Positions 36,200 to 45,645 of a stretch of DNA of 64,000 bases are shown here, piece after piece. The notes under the pieces were generated by a model. That model ran no database searches. It had not been told where the DNA came from and worked only from the letters and a program-made list of their open reading frames with translations. This DNA is from Pycnopodia helianthoides (lineage: Eukaryota; Echinodermata; Asteroidea; Forcipulatida; Asteriidae), in assembly GCA_032158295.1 (NCBI GenBank), contig CM063249.1:18292416-18356415 (forward strand), in the 5' to 3' direction. Within the stretch, counting starts at the first letter, position 1. The number at the start of each line of letters is the position of its first letter. A program made the position numbers and the translations under genes.

Positions 36200-36600
36200 T
36201 GACATGCTGTGAGCCATGGCTATGATGGCGTCAGATGGGTGTACAGGTCGATGGACAACATTTCGTCTCTCCATGTGGATAAGCAAGGGCTAACATGACA
36301 TCAGGGTGTATAGTATGGGCCTATAGCTAGCAGTTCGTCTCTCAATGTGGACAAGCAAGGGCTAACATGACATCAGGGTGTATAGTATGGACCTATAGCT
36401 AGCAGTTCGTCTCTCCATGTGGGTAAGCAAGGGCCAACATGACATCAGGGTGTATAGTATGGGCCAACATGACATCAGGGTGTATAGTATGGGCCTATAG
36501 CTAACAGTTCGTCTCTCCATGTGGATAAGCAAGGGCCAACATGACATCAGGGTGTATAGTATGGGCCTATAGCTAACAGTTCGTCTCTCCCAGACTTGTT
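36200..36600 (+). repeat. 72-bp minisatellite, clean copy
   Basis: About five units. Each has GGATAAGCAAGGGC, ACATGACATCAGGGTGTATA, ATGGGCCTATAGC and CAGTTCGTCTCTCC. One unit is shortened by an internal deletion near 36450-36490. Minus-strand frames across it are artefacts. Confidence 0.85.
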
Positions 36601-37195
36601 ACAGTCTGGCGTTAAAACTGAACAAATAAGGTAAAGCTTTCATGTTATTTCACACCTTGAGTTATAGTGAGCTAAAAATAATGAAAGTTTATGTAGTGAC
36701 AATTAAAGTTTTCAATGGGGGCCAATTTCTTATTAAAAAAACATCTAAGATCCCATGGAAATTGGCATTTAGTGCTGCCAAAAGAACCATCTCTGCCCTC
36801 AATATATACCTATGTACTCCTGGGTGGAGAGTACTTGCTGTCGGGAAAAGAAAAAACGCAGTAAATGCCAGGACATAAAGAAGGGAACTTGACTCGGTGT
36901 GCTTAGTTGCTTGGACTTTACTCTGTGTACCTAAACATCCAAAACTTTAACTGCTTAAATCCAATTATCATCAAGTTGAAGAAAAGAATTCAAGATGGCA
37001 TCTTTTTCCCTCAAATGAGTAGGCCTGCAGTTTGTTTGACTTGTCTTTTGGAGAAAACAACCTTTATTTCAACATGAAAATGAAATGGTGTTGGCAGTCT
37101 GTTTAAAAATATATACAGGCCTATAAATATATATATTAAACTGAATAACTCCAACTATTGAATTATTCTGTCATATTGTTTATTATGTCATTCAG

Positions 37196-37297
37196 ATTGG
37201 CTGTAGCTACTGCTGTGGTGTCTACTGGAGCAGTCTGACTTTGCCCGAATCGGCCTGTCAACGAATCCAGGGACGTTTTTTCTGGTTGCTGCTACAG
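37196..37297 (+). other. exon-like block F
   Basis: 102 nt between acceptor TATGTCATTCAG and donor CTACAG|GTGAAT. Open in phase 0 to phase 0 for 34 codons: IGCSYCCGVYWSSLTLPESA, then CQRIQGRFFWLLLQ. It sits just after the duplicated segment and is single copy. Its phase lets it follow block B or C. The peptide is unrecognised. The chance of one of three frames being open over 34 codons is not small, so the splice sites and phase fit carry most of the weight. Confidence 0.35.
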
Positions 37298-37485
37298 GTG
37301 AATTGTCTTACTGATTAATTATCTCTTTGCGAAGTTTTATTGTTTTGTTATAAATTTTCAAAATACGTCGTGTCCCACTTCATCTTTGTTTCCCACAAGT
37401 ATTTGTAGCTTGTATAAAGTGTCCTCCAAAAAATCATTTGTAAGGTTATCATGTTTAAAAGAGTGAACTTTGAATTGTTCTTCAG

Positions 37486-37575
37486 GACCGTGAAGATGGA
37501 GTGACGTTTTGGCACAAAGACTGACATCCAATAACTTTCTTATCACCAGGTTCAATAAAGGATCCTGAAGGTAAG
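37486..37575 (+). other. exon-like block G (stop at 37522-37524)
   Basis: Acceptor TTGTTCTTCAG. Continuing in phase 0 from F it reads DREDGVTFWHKD and meets TGA at 37522-37524. A donor-like CCTGAAG|GTAAG lies 50 bp further on. It could be the last coding exon with a 3'UTR junction. The chain 13805 exon (70 nt), A (79), B (94), F (102) and G (39) totals 384 nt, 127 codons plus stop. This is a model, not an observation. Confidence 0.3.
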
Positions 37576-38324
37576 ACTTGTTCTTTGCAGTTGAACATGA
37601 ACCTGAAAGAAGTTTACCTTGGTTCACAACTGTAGTTGTTTTACATGCAGTCAAACTCAGACTATTTGCAGTCAAACCTTTGAAGAGCGGCTGTAAGATG
37701 CTCTTAATATTTAAGTTATTACCTTTTTATGGCCGAGTAGACCTCATAGATACCGGTTAATAAGTATTTTACACTTAAAATTTGTTCTAGTAGTAGACAA
37801 TAATTAAAGTCAAAAATACATCTCTCCAAGGGTTTTTCAGCCGACAGTCAAAATCTGCTTATCTATAATAATGATATGCATTAACCCCTTGATGTCATTG
37901 GTTGCTAGAACACACACGGTCAGTCCTTTGTCACGTGGTTTGTTAGACCTGGTGTTTTTCGGATTTTTGGCGAGAAGTGTTTCAGAGAAAATTCATTTTT
38001 TCATTGTTTTATTGTGAGGTAATGGACTCAAAATAATTGTTTTTTATTTCTTCTGGACTCCATCTAACGGAAAATATTAAAAACTATACATTTCAGAGCA
38101 CCTTGGAGCCGCTCTTTAATAACTTCAACATTATCCCAATGTGACAGTGTTTGATTAAATTACTTGTTGTAAAATTTGATGGCGCTGTCACTGTCTTCTT
38201 ACTTGCCTTGGATTGTAATATAACAACGAATCTTTGTGAATTAAATAGGAGTGCATTGAGGAAGAACTGAATCCATTTAAGTTATGATTTCTAAATTTGT
38301 TCATCTATCATTTTAAATTTGAAG
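37576..38324. other. intron-like non-coding DNA
   Basis: No element or frame recognised. The 105-codon minus-strand frame at 37358-37675 overlaps block G and lacks support. Confidence 0.4.
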
Positions 38325-38451
38325 GCTGTCGTGTACAAATCCTTTGGATGCAGTTGAATGCAATCAACATGGACCAGGAAGACATCAATGTTGGTGTGTT
38401 ATTGTTTAAAGAGCATGACAACTACTCAAAGTTAAAGAAAACAGTTTGAAG
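38325..38451 (+). other. exon-like block D
   Basis: A moderate acceptor (TTTAAATTTGAAG) and a strong donor (TTTGAAG|GTAAGA) bound it. In phase 1 it is open for 40 codons to TGA at 38447-38449, two bases before the donor. It reads CRVQILWMQLNAINMDQEDI, then NVGVLLFKEHDNYSKLKK. The part NAINMDQEDI resembles SAIKMNHDI in block C and SAVNIDHKDA in block E. RVQIL also occurs in block T. The stop right before a strong donor is odd: either decay, or a coding end in a multi-exon transcript. Confidence 0.35.
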
Positions 38452-39087
38452 GTAAGATCTTCCTCCACTGTTTTCTTCACTTGACGACCAGCGGAGTAGT
38501 AAATACGACTTGTAAATCAAACCTCTCGTTTTTTTTTAGACCAAGCTTTCTTTCTGTTTTGCCAACTACTAGTTACTAGCACTTGCTACCCAGCTCATAA
38601 ACCCACATGGTAAAACCACAGCTTGGACAAAAAAATATCAATGCAAAGTACCTATGTTGCAAGACAATCTGTTTTTGTACACTTCCTAATTAATTTGCAT
38701 ATTTATAAATAAGTTCCTCATTTTGAACTTGTGGTTTCCTGATTCAGATTGCTTTTGAAAGTGAGATTCAACATTATTTCCATACTCCTTGTTATATATT
38801 TTTGTTGGAAACAAAATGTTGATGGGCCCAGTGGACTACAAGTGTAAGTGTTGTGATTCAGTTGACTCTGTTTTCACTTGCATTTGGCAGTGGATGACCG
38901 CTAAGGTCAAACTTCACTTTGGAGACAATGTTGTGATTTTGAGTAAACTATTAACTCATGTATAACTCAAATATTGTGTTCTGAATGCAGTTGTTTATGC
39001 TTCTTCCTGTGCAGGTGATGCCAGAGGACTCAATGTGCAGGTGATGTCATCAGGAATCGGTTGTACAGATTGCTGTTATCAATGGGA

Positions 39088-39575
39088 TAAACTTGCTACT
39101 AAACTGGCCATATACAGGACTTGCTCATTTCTGTCTTGCTGTATGGCTCAGAAACATGGACCCTCCTCAATATCCAACTAAATCGACTAGAATCGTTCCA
39201 CATGAGGTGTCAACGATCAATTCTCGGCATCCAGTGGTTCCACGTCGTCAACAACAATGAGGTCACCCAAAGAACATGTCTGCCCCCCATCAACCAACTT
39301 ATTCAACGCCGCCGCTCTGCCTTCTTCGGCCATGTCGCTCGCCTGGCTGACAACATCCCAGCTAAAAAAGCTCTAAGCATCGCCATCAACTCCAGGGGAG
39401 GCCTAGCACCGGCTCCTGGCTGGAAGAGACCTAGAGGCCGCCAACGATCATCCTGGGCCCAGCAACTTGGCCGGCCTAGCGAAATCGACCACATGTGGCG
39501 TGAGGCTGTAGGACGTGGACACAGGAGATCGGCGCGACGGACCCTTGCTGTCTCTGCGGTTGATTGATTGATTGA
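39088..39575 (+). pseudogene. LINE 3' fragment inserted in block A
   Basis: A 148-codon frame from 39121 reads LISVLLYGSETWTLLNIQLN, then RCQRSILGIQWFHVVNNNEV, RRSAFFGHVARLADNIPAKK and KRPRGRQRSSWAQQLGRPSE. This is the C-terminal region of a non-LTR retrotransposon ORF2, the same family as 4369-4861. It ends with a (TTGA)n tail at about 39560-39575. It is 5'-truncated before the RT core, so it cannot move. It is still open and hence fairly young. Confidence 0.85.
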
Positions 39576-39909
39576 TGGTGAGAAGCGAATGAGGTATGAC
39601 ATTTCCCATGACTTGGACAATGCAAACAAAAGGATTAGTTTAAATCTGAAAGCTCACTGATTACAAATTTTATACCAGTACTAATCCGCCAGAGAAATAC
39701 TTCCATCGGAAGTACTGTCAGTGTGGAGGAAGTGGCAATTGAAGACATCATGTTTCTTATTTTGATTGCTGCAATCGAAATAAGCCTAATGTTAACATAA
39801 ACAAAATCAAGAACAAAGCAGAAACCAAATGATAACATTTAATTGCATTGGATATATCATAGAAGTGTCTATTCTTCTGTTTGTAAACAAATGAGTCTTT
39901 TTAGTTGGT

Positions 39910-40830
39910 CATATTTTCAATACTTCGATCAAACATTTTTATGTGATTTTATGGTTTCAACTGATACAGTACGGACTGCTGATGACTTTTTATTGGTGTA
40001 TACAAAGTAGATTAAGTATAGTTTGAGATGAACTGATAATTTTTTAAAGTTTAAATATGGGTCCAAAAACAACAAAATCCACCATGCCAGCATGGTCAAA
40101 ATTTTACCATTTGGGTCAAAATATTTGTTGTGATTGTATGGTTTCAATTGATACAGTACGGACTGCTGATGACATTAAATAGGTGTATACAAAGTGAATT
40201 AGTTATAGTTTGAGATATACTGATAATTAATTGAGTTTAAATTTTGGTCCAAAAACAACAAAACCGCCCATGCCGGCATGGTAAAAATTTTACTATTTCG
40301 GTCAAAGTTCTTTTTGTGAATCTATGGTTTCAATTGATACAGTACGGACTGCTGATGATATTATATAGGTGTATACACAGTGAATTAGTTATAGTTTGAG
40401 ATATACTGATAATTTTGAGAGTTTAAATTTTGGTCCAAAAACAACAAAATTTTACTATTTTGGTCAAAATATTTGTTGTGATTGTATGGTTTTAATTGAT
40501 TCAGTACAGACTGCTGATGACATTAAATAGGTGTATACCCAGTAAATTAGTTATAGTTTGAGATATACTGATAATTTAGTAAGTTTAAATTTGGGTCCGA
40601 AAACAAACAAATCGCCCAAATCGCCCATGCCGGCATGGTCAAAATTTTACTATTTAGGTCAAAATATTTTTTGTGATTCTATGCTTTCAATTGATACAGT
40701 ATGGACTGCTGATGACATTTTATTGGTGTATGTATACACATTAAATTAGCCACAGTTTGAGATATACTGATAACTTTGTGAGTTTGAAATTTTGTTCTAA
40801 AGTCAACAAAATCCACCATGCCTGCATGTT
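39910..40830 (+). repeat. ~185-bp tandem repeat, five units
   Basis: The word GATACAGTACGGACTGCTGATG (or a variant) begins at about 39963, 40150, 40336, 40498 and 40693, so units are 162-195 bp. Each also has ATAGTTTGAGATATACTGAT and GTCCAAAAACAACAAAA. Some include a palindromic ATGCCGGCAT (for example near 40271). It lies within the A-B intron of the eleventh unit. Confidence 0.85.
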
Positions 40831-40969
40831 CTAACACAAGACAGTCTTTATGCCGCTATTAAATATCTTCCACAGGTTCAATGTTCGGAGATTTACATCA
40901 ACAGAGGTGTGTATTGCTGTAAGGAGAATGACATCTACTCACTTACAAATTAAAGAATGGACCCTTGAG

Positions 40970-41901
40970 GTAATATTTCTTTAATAACTTAGCTTGATAA
41001 CTCTGATCTAAATGCAAGCCTGTAGTTTGTCAGTAGTTTTCCTGATTTAAAGGTTTTTCTTTGATGTTTGTTCCCATCAGATTCTCAAAATAAGGCGGTC
41101 ACTATTATTACCACAACTTATGATCTTATGATGTAGAGAATCTGTCAACCTGTAAAATAAAACATCCTGCAGATTTAGAGAGCAAATTTCTCAGATATTG
41201 CCTCCACTTTTTGCTATGATTTTGTCAACCACACGTAACTCTGGCATATCAATGTGCAGAATATTACCGTGCCAAAGTACAACAAAAGTGTTTGTTTTTC
41301 ATGATTTAATAATGTGGTGACTGAATTCACATGTATCTTAGGAATACTTCTTGATATTTACATCTACTCATCAACGCCTTGGTCATGGCAATGTCAAGGT
41401 CAGATATCCTTTATACTAGGCTTGAATCTTGAAAATGTATAGGGTGTGAAATCATTTCAAATACTTTTGATTGACATTGTAGTTTAGTATTTGTTTTAAA
41501 TGATGACTTTATTCACTAGCCTGGGGAGAATATGTGTGACTGAATGTCTCAAATACACAAGCAGATCTTGTTCTGCATTTCTAGAACAATATTCTAGCAT
41601 GATTTAAAAGTGCTATCTTGTCAGCTTTCACTTGTCACAATCGCTGCAAATGCAACATGGACAATTTTTTTTTTATTTATTAATCCTTGTGTACAAAAGT
41701 TTTTTTATGAGGCGGTCATTATCCTATATGTGGATAGGACAGCTAAACTATAGATCTAGTGAAATTAAAGATTGCCCAAAAATGCATCTTGGTACTTCCA
41801 AGAAGAAAATGTATGTTGAAAATATTAACTTGGTTTGAATAAGACCATAACAGCAATACTACTTCCATTTATGTTTCTTGTACAACTTGAATCTTTCATA
41901 G
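40970..41901 (+). other. intron-like DNA with degenerate H/ACA-like and block C copies
   Basis: 41078-41206 is the most diverged H/ACA-like copy (outer stem kept, ACA lost). 41323-41398 is an internally deleted block C. The rest, including a 68-codon frame at 41632-41838, shows nothing. Confidence 0.45.
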
Positions 41902-42115
41902 ATCATGGCATACAGATCAAAACAAGGAGTCGCTACACCATTGCCTGTTTTCAGAGCCTTCTGGAAATCTTGTGAGATATTGATGCAGAGCCTCCACAAA
42001 CTTCTCCGTAATTGTCTGTTCCTTTCCCACGATGTTGATAATATTGGAGAACCAACTGCCTGTGAGCAAGGACCAGGATGGCAGCTCGTCCATGAATTGA
42101 AGCTTGGCGCTGCAG
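41902..42115 (+). other. exon-like block H
   Basis: Acceptor AATCTTTCATAG and donor GCTGCAG|GTAATC. Open from ATG 41905 through 70 codons: MAYRSKQGVATPLPVFRAFW, then SCEILMQSLHKLLRNCLFL and ACEQGPGWQLVHELKLGAA, leaving phase 1. A 70-codon frame is also open on the opposite strand, so the coding strand is not certain, and a transposon origin is possible. I do not recognise either translation. Confidence 0.3.
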
Positions 42116-42254
42116 GTAATCTTCCTCACAGGGTTTATTTCAATAATTGCATGTTTCCTAACTACGGCCGACCATGCTTAAACAGATATCATTTAACCTT
42201 GGTATTAACCAAGATTATTATTATTACAGTATTGGGATTGTTGTTGTATAATAG

Positions 42255-42406
42255 GTTATCATCTCGTCTTGCTACGATGAAATGCTCTGCTGTCAACATC
42301 GACCACAAAGATGCTGTGATGATGGAGTCTTGCTGGAGAGTCAGGAGAGCAACGTCCTAATGTACTTGCATCTACTCATCGCTAGGATAAACAGTGGAAA
42401 TTCTAG
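42255..42406 (+). other. exon-like block E
   Basis: Acceptor GTATAATAG and strong donor TTCTAG|GTAAGATC. In phase 2 it reads LATMKCSAVNIDHKDAVMME, then SCWRVRRATS, and stops at TAA 42358-42360. SAVNIDHKD matches SAIKMNHD in block C and NAINMDQED in block D. After a frame change it continues with VLASTHR, echoing TSTHQR in C. It is therefore a relative of the C/D blocks with at least one frame break. Confidence 0.35.
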
Positions 42407-42439
42407 GTAAGATCTCTTCCAAAGTTGATGATATCCTTG

Positions 42440-44560
42440 AATTTGCAGGTTTATCTGTAAGTGTTTGTAAATTATTGACGTGTTCCATTTCATTCATTTC
42501 GTGTCATCACACAACTGCTTGCCATTTTTGGGCAACTTGGAGTCCATTGTCATTGGCCTCTGCAATGTCCTCCACGGTGCAGGTGTTATGCAGCAAGCCA
42601 CAGTTCAGTAGGTGGTCAATAGTTTGGGACCCTTGTCCGCACTCGCAATCTGCAGCAGCTTCGGAATACCCCCACTTCTGCATGTTTCTTTTGCACTTTC
42701 CCACGCCTGATCGCGGTCTGACTGCGCCATGTTATCTATGGTTGATCTGAACCTGGAGGGAGTGACTCACGAGGGTTGTTAGCCATGTGGGTGTCATCTG
42801 GCAATTGGTGCAGTCTGTCTTCCCAGAGTTTGAGCCGTCTGGATGATGCACTGGCTTGAAGGGGTTGGACAGAAGAAAGGAAACTTCTGCGCAATTTCAA
42901 ACGGTGGGTTATTGAAGGATGGCCATTGAGGGGTGTCGATCGTCCTCCGATTGACTAAGGCGTTCCTTTGGGCTGGCCACAGCCCTTCTCATCTCAGGTG
43001 GTGCTATGCCAGAGAGAAGGTAGATGTCAGTTTTGGTAGGTTTCATGCATCCAGAGATGCAGCGACAGCTTGTGTTTAGCACTGGATCAAACTTCTTCGC
43101 ATGAGCTGAGCATTCCCAGACTGCGCAAGCATATTCCGCAGTGGAGTAGCAGAGAGCTAAGGCTGTTGCTCGGATGGTTATAGGGTTAGCTCCCCATTTT
43201 GATGTGCTCGGCTTTTGCAGAAGAGCATTTCTGGAGCTGACTTTCCCTTTAAGCGTGGTAACATGGGCTTTGTATGTTAGAGATCGATCAAGAGCCACGC
43301 CAAGATAGACGGGGTTGTTGCAATGCTCCAAGCTATAATTCAGTTCCATGTGATCTTCAACTTTCAATTCGTGTGCCAATTCTTCAAGTGGAAGGCACAG
43401 ACTTGGGTTTTAGATGGGTTGGCTCTCAGGTGGCTTTTTTTGTATGAGGAAATGTTGACTAGTGCTTCACATATGGTAGTTTCTGCCTCAGTAAAGTCAG
43501 TACTTTTGGTTTCGATACACAGGTCATCTGAAGAGACGAAACTCCTAGTGTCGGAATGGATAGGATGGTCGTTGACGGAGATGCTGATAACACCTTTCTG
43601 AAACCCATCCTCGATGTGTTGGGTTAGATTAAGAAGCTGTCCTGTGCAGGACTTCCAAGGCCTGAAACCTGCCTGTTCCTTCATCGGGGATGGCTCTATT
43701 ACTTGGTTCAAGCGGGTCAGGATGAGTCCCTCAAACAGCTTGTAGGTGTGGCAAAGAAGTGATATGGGCCTGTAGCTCTTTGCTACTGTTGGATCTTTGC
43801 CTGGCTTCAGCAATGTGTTGACTTGTGTGCGACGCCAGATCTTTGGGATGCAACATCTCTCCATGCAGGTTTAAACATGGACAGAAGCCACTGTTTTGCA
43901 TCTGGTCCAAGATGCTTAATCTGTTCAGTCATGATGTCATCCAGGCCTGCAGCTTTACCTACTTTTGCTGTGCGAATAGCAGCATCTAGTTTTTCAATTG
44001 TGAAAGGCTGACAGAGTTGTGGATTAGCAGAACTACCTTCCTGGCACTTCAGAGGTTTCTGCCTTTTCTCTGACGAGTCCATTTTACCGTTTAGTAGGAG
44101 TTGGTGTGCTACTTGATTGGCAGTAGGCCAGACAGTATGTAGTGAATTAGCCTTCTTTTGGTCATTGTTAATTTGATTGAGGGTGGTCCATGCCTTCTTG
44201 CTGCTATGAGTCATATCCACAGATTCAATCAAATCTTGCCATGATTTGCGCCGGTCAGATGAGATAGCTGCAATAAGTGCTTCCCCTGTAGCTATAATAT
44301 TAGCAGAAATGAGGCATAGATTACAGCAGAATCTGAGGAAAGGCCGGTTACATATTCTTTGTGGCAACCTCAAGGGATGTGTCTTTTCGATGACTCCCAT
44401 ACTCTTTTGACAAATTGTTTGTAGGCTTCAGGTGTAGACTCCAAATCCCCAATCGCCTGGTCAAGGTCTGAAGCAAAGCCTTGCCAGTCTGCCTTTTTGA
44501 AGTTGAATCGCCTCCTCGGGGGGACGGTCCTCTTAGGTTGGACAACAGCATGAAGTTGTT
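42440..44560 (-). pseudogene. LINE (Jockey/CR1-type) with deleted RT core
   Basis: Minus-strand frames in order: 44551-44348, 44400-43807 (KAWTTLNQINNDQKK, AAGLDDIMTEQIKHLGPDAK), 43864-43364 (PKIWRRTQVNTLLKPGKDP, SYRPISLLCHTYKLFEGLIL, AGFRPWKSCTGQLL), 43379-42909 (YLGVALDRSLTYKAHV) and 42704-42507 (CECGQGSQTIDHLLNCGLL, a C-terminal Cys/His cluster). Reverse transcriptase is recognisable, but the segment between the HIEDGFQKG and NDHPIHSDTRSF regions is missing, including the LPQGS-type block. The catalytic YADD is replaced by SSDD. With the frameshifts this makes it inactive. It lies inside the putative multi-exon locus on the opposite strand. Confidence 0.85.
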
Positions 44561-44806
44561 ATCCTATTGGGCGATGTTGGGATTTGGGAATAGGGTCTGA
44601 AATTCTACTTTTCCCTTTTTTTCATCATGTAATATATGTTGACTGATGAGGTTAACATAATCAAACAAAGAAGGTTGATCGAGCCGAGAATCCATGCTGT
44701 TTTAATACGAAGAACCATTTCTTCACAATTGCCCTTATCTGATACATTGGCAAGTGATGATTTATTTGTGATGATCTTCATGATGCTTCGCTCTTTTTAT
44801 TAACAG

Positions 44807-44946
44807 ATCAACGGAGGCAGTTGACAGCAAAGCATAGACATCGGTGTACACTTGAATGTCAGTTCAGCCTAAGTGAGAACATTCGTTTGGATTGGACATT
44901 AGTGAAAGCCAACATCTTAATATCAAGTGGATCTCAATATCATTGA
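44807..44946 (+). other. exon-like block I
   Basis: A strong acceptor (CTCTTTTTATTAACAG). In phase 1 it is open for 45 codons to TGA 44944-44946 and reads QRRQLTAKHRHRCTLECQFS, then LSENIRLDWTLVKANILI. Phase 1 fits the exit phase of block H. No donor or poly(A) signal is obvious nearby. The peptide is unrecognised. Confidence 0.25.
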
Positions 44947-45127
44947 GCAATTCGACTCGGTAGCTTGCAGTTACTATTTAATCGGGAAAAACTGTTCAAA
45001 ATGAACACCAATGAGACGAATGATTTGATTCTCCACCGAGGATGCGAACAATATTGAACAATTTATTTGACATCTTCATTCTGGACAAATCTTCCAATGG
45101 ATAATGATATACAACTTGATCTTCCAG

Positions 45128-45267
45128 AATTCATCTGCATCAAGATTGAACTCCAGCATATGGTTATCTTCTCCATGAACAAAGAAGTGTATGTGTTACT
45201 GTGTTACATGATAATAGTTTTATGCAACATATGTGATATTGCATATAACAAAAAACCATATGGGTGA
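45128..45267 (+). other. exon-like block J
   Basis: Acceptor CTTGATCTTCCAG. The following AATTCATCTGCATCAAGAT resembles the start of block C (AATTCACATGCATC). The open frame reads EFICIKIELQHMVIFSMNKE, then VYVLLCYMIIVLCN, and stops at TGA 45265-45267. FSMNKEVYVLLC can be aligned loosely with IKMNHDIVEVCHC of C. It could be the last member of the block family. Low certainty. Confidence 0.25.
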
Positions 45268-45464
45268 CCAGTTGCAAATTTCATTTCGGTGTGTTTTTTT
45301 TTAAAGGAAATTTTTAGAAAACAGTGAATAGGCCTTCTACTTTGTTGTAAGAGTTTTAAAAGTTGCTTGGCCACTTAGCTGTTTCAAAGAATCAAATTTT
45401 CTGAAATAGGTCGTTGTTGACCTCAAGCTGAAACTACTAATGAAATTGTAGTTTGCTCAACTTA

Positions 45465-45645
45465 CTTGTAATGAGGTACTTCATTACAAGTTTTTGGACC
45501 AAATACCAGTACACTTTGTAACAAGGTACTTCCTTACAAGTACATGTATTTCTATGAGCGATTGCATTCTTGTAATGAAGTACTTCATTACAAGTATGCA
45601 ATATGAAAAAGTTTTATGCTGGTATATGGAGTACCTCATTACGAG
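45465..45645. repeat. four regularly spaced palindromes
   Basis: Near-perfect palindromes of 26 bp centred on GTAC at 45476-45479, 45526-45529, 45580-45583 and (partial) 45631-45634, 50-54 bp apart. The third (45569-45594) is a perfect palindrome with half-site CTTGTAATGAAGT. The first differs at one position, the second at a few, and the fourth is decayed. They contain TAAT/ATTA words. They could be binding sites for a dimeric DNA-binding protein, or remnants of a small inverted-repeat element. Confidence 0.7.

Larger units (their letters stand above)
28734..37083 (+). repeat. 4.2-kb direct duplication (28734-32951 and 32952-37083)
   Basis: The second half repeats the first in the same order: A-B units, block C, block T, minisatellite. 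Private variants are shared (for example TCATATCTAAAGG and TTCTTTAAAAAAAGACGG at both 28770-28880 and 33000-33090). The junction at about 32951 falls in a short shared word (AAAATGA). The two copies differ mainly by scattered one- and two-base gains or losses, dense at 32040-32900 in the first and at 35030-35700 in the second. That pattern looks like uneven consensus quality or a false duplication more than ordinary divergence. Confidence 0.8.
39041..40969 (+). repeat. eleventh A-B unit, broken by two insertions
   Basis: Block A begins at 39041 and is interrupted after CAATGGG by the LINE fragment (39088-39575), resuming with ATGGTGAGAAG. The intron hairpin is at about 39757. The intron is then interrupted by a ~185-bp tandem repeat (39910-40830), and block B follows intact at 40876-40969. 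Just upstream (39003-39040) the A acceptor region is itself partly duplicated. Confidence 0.8.

Noticed and set aside
37358..37675. 105-codon minus-strand frame
   Set aside because: It is antisense to block G, with no domain or splice signals on that strand.
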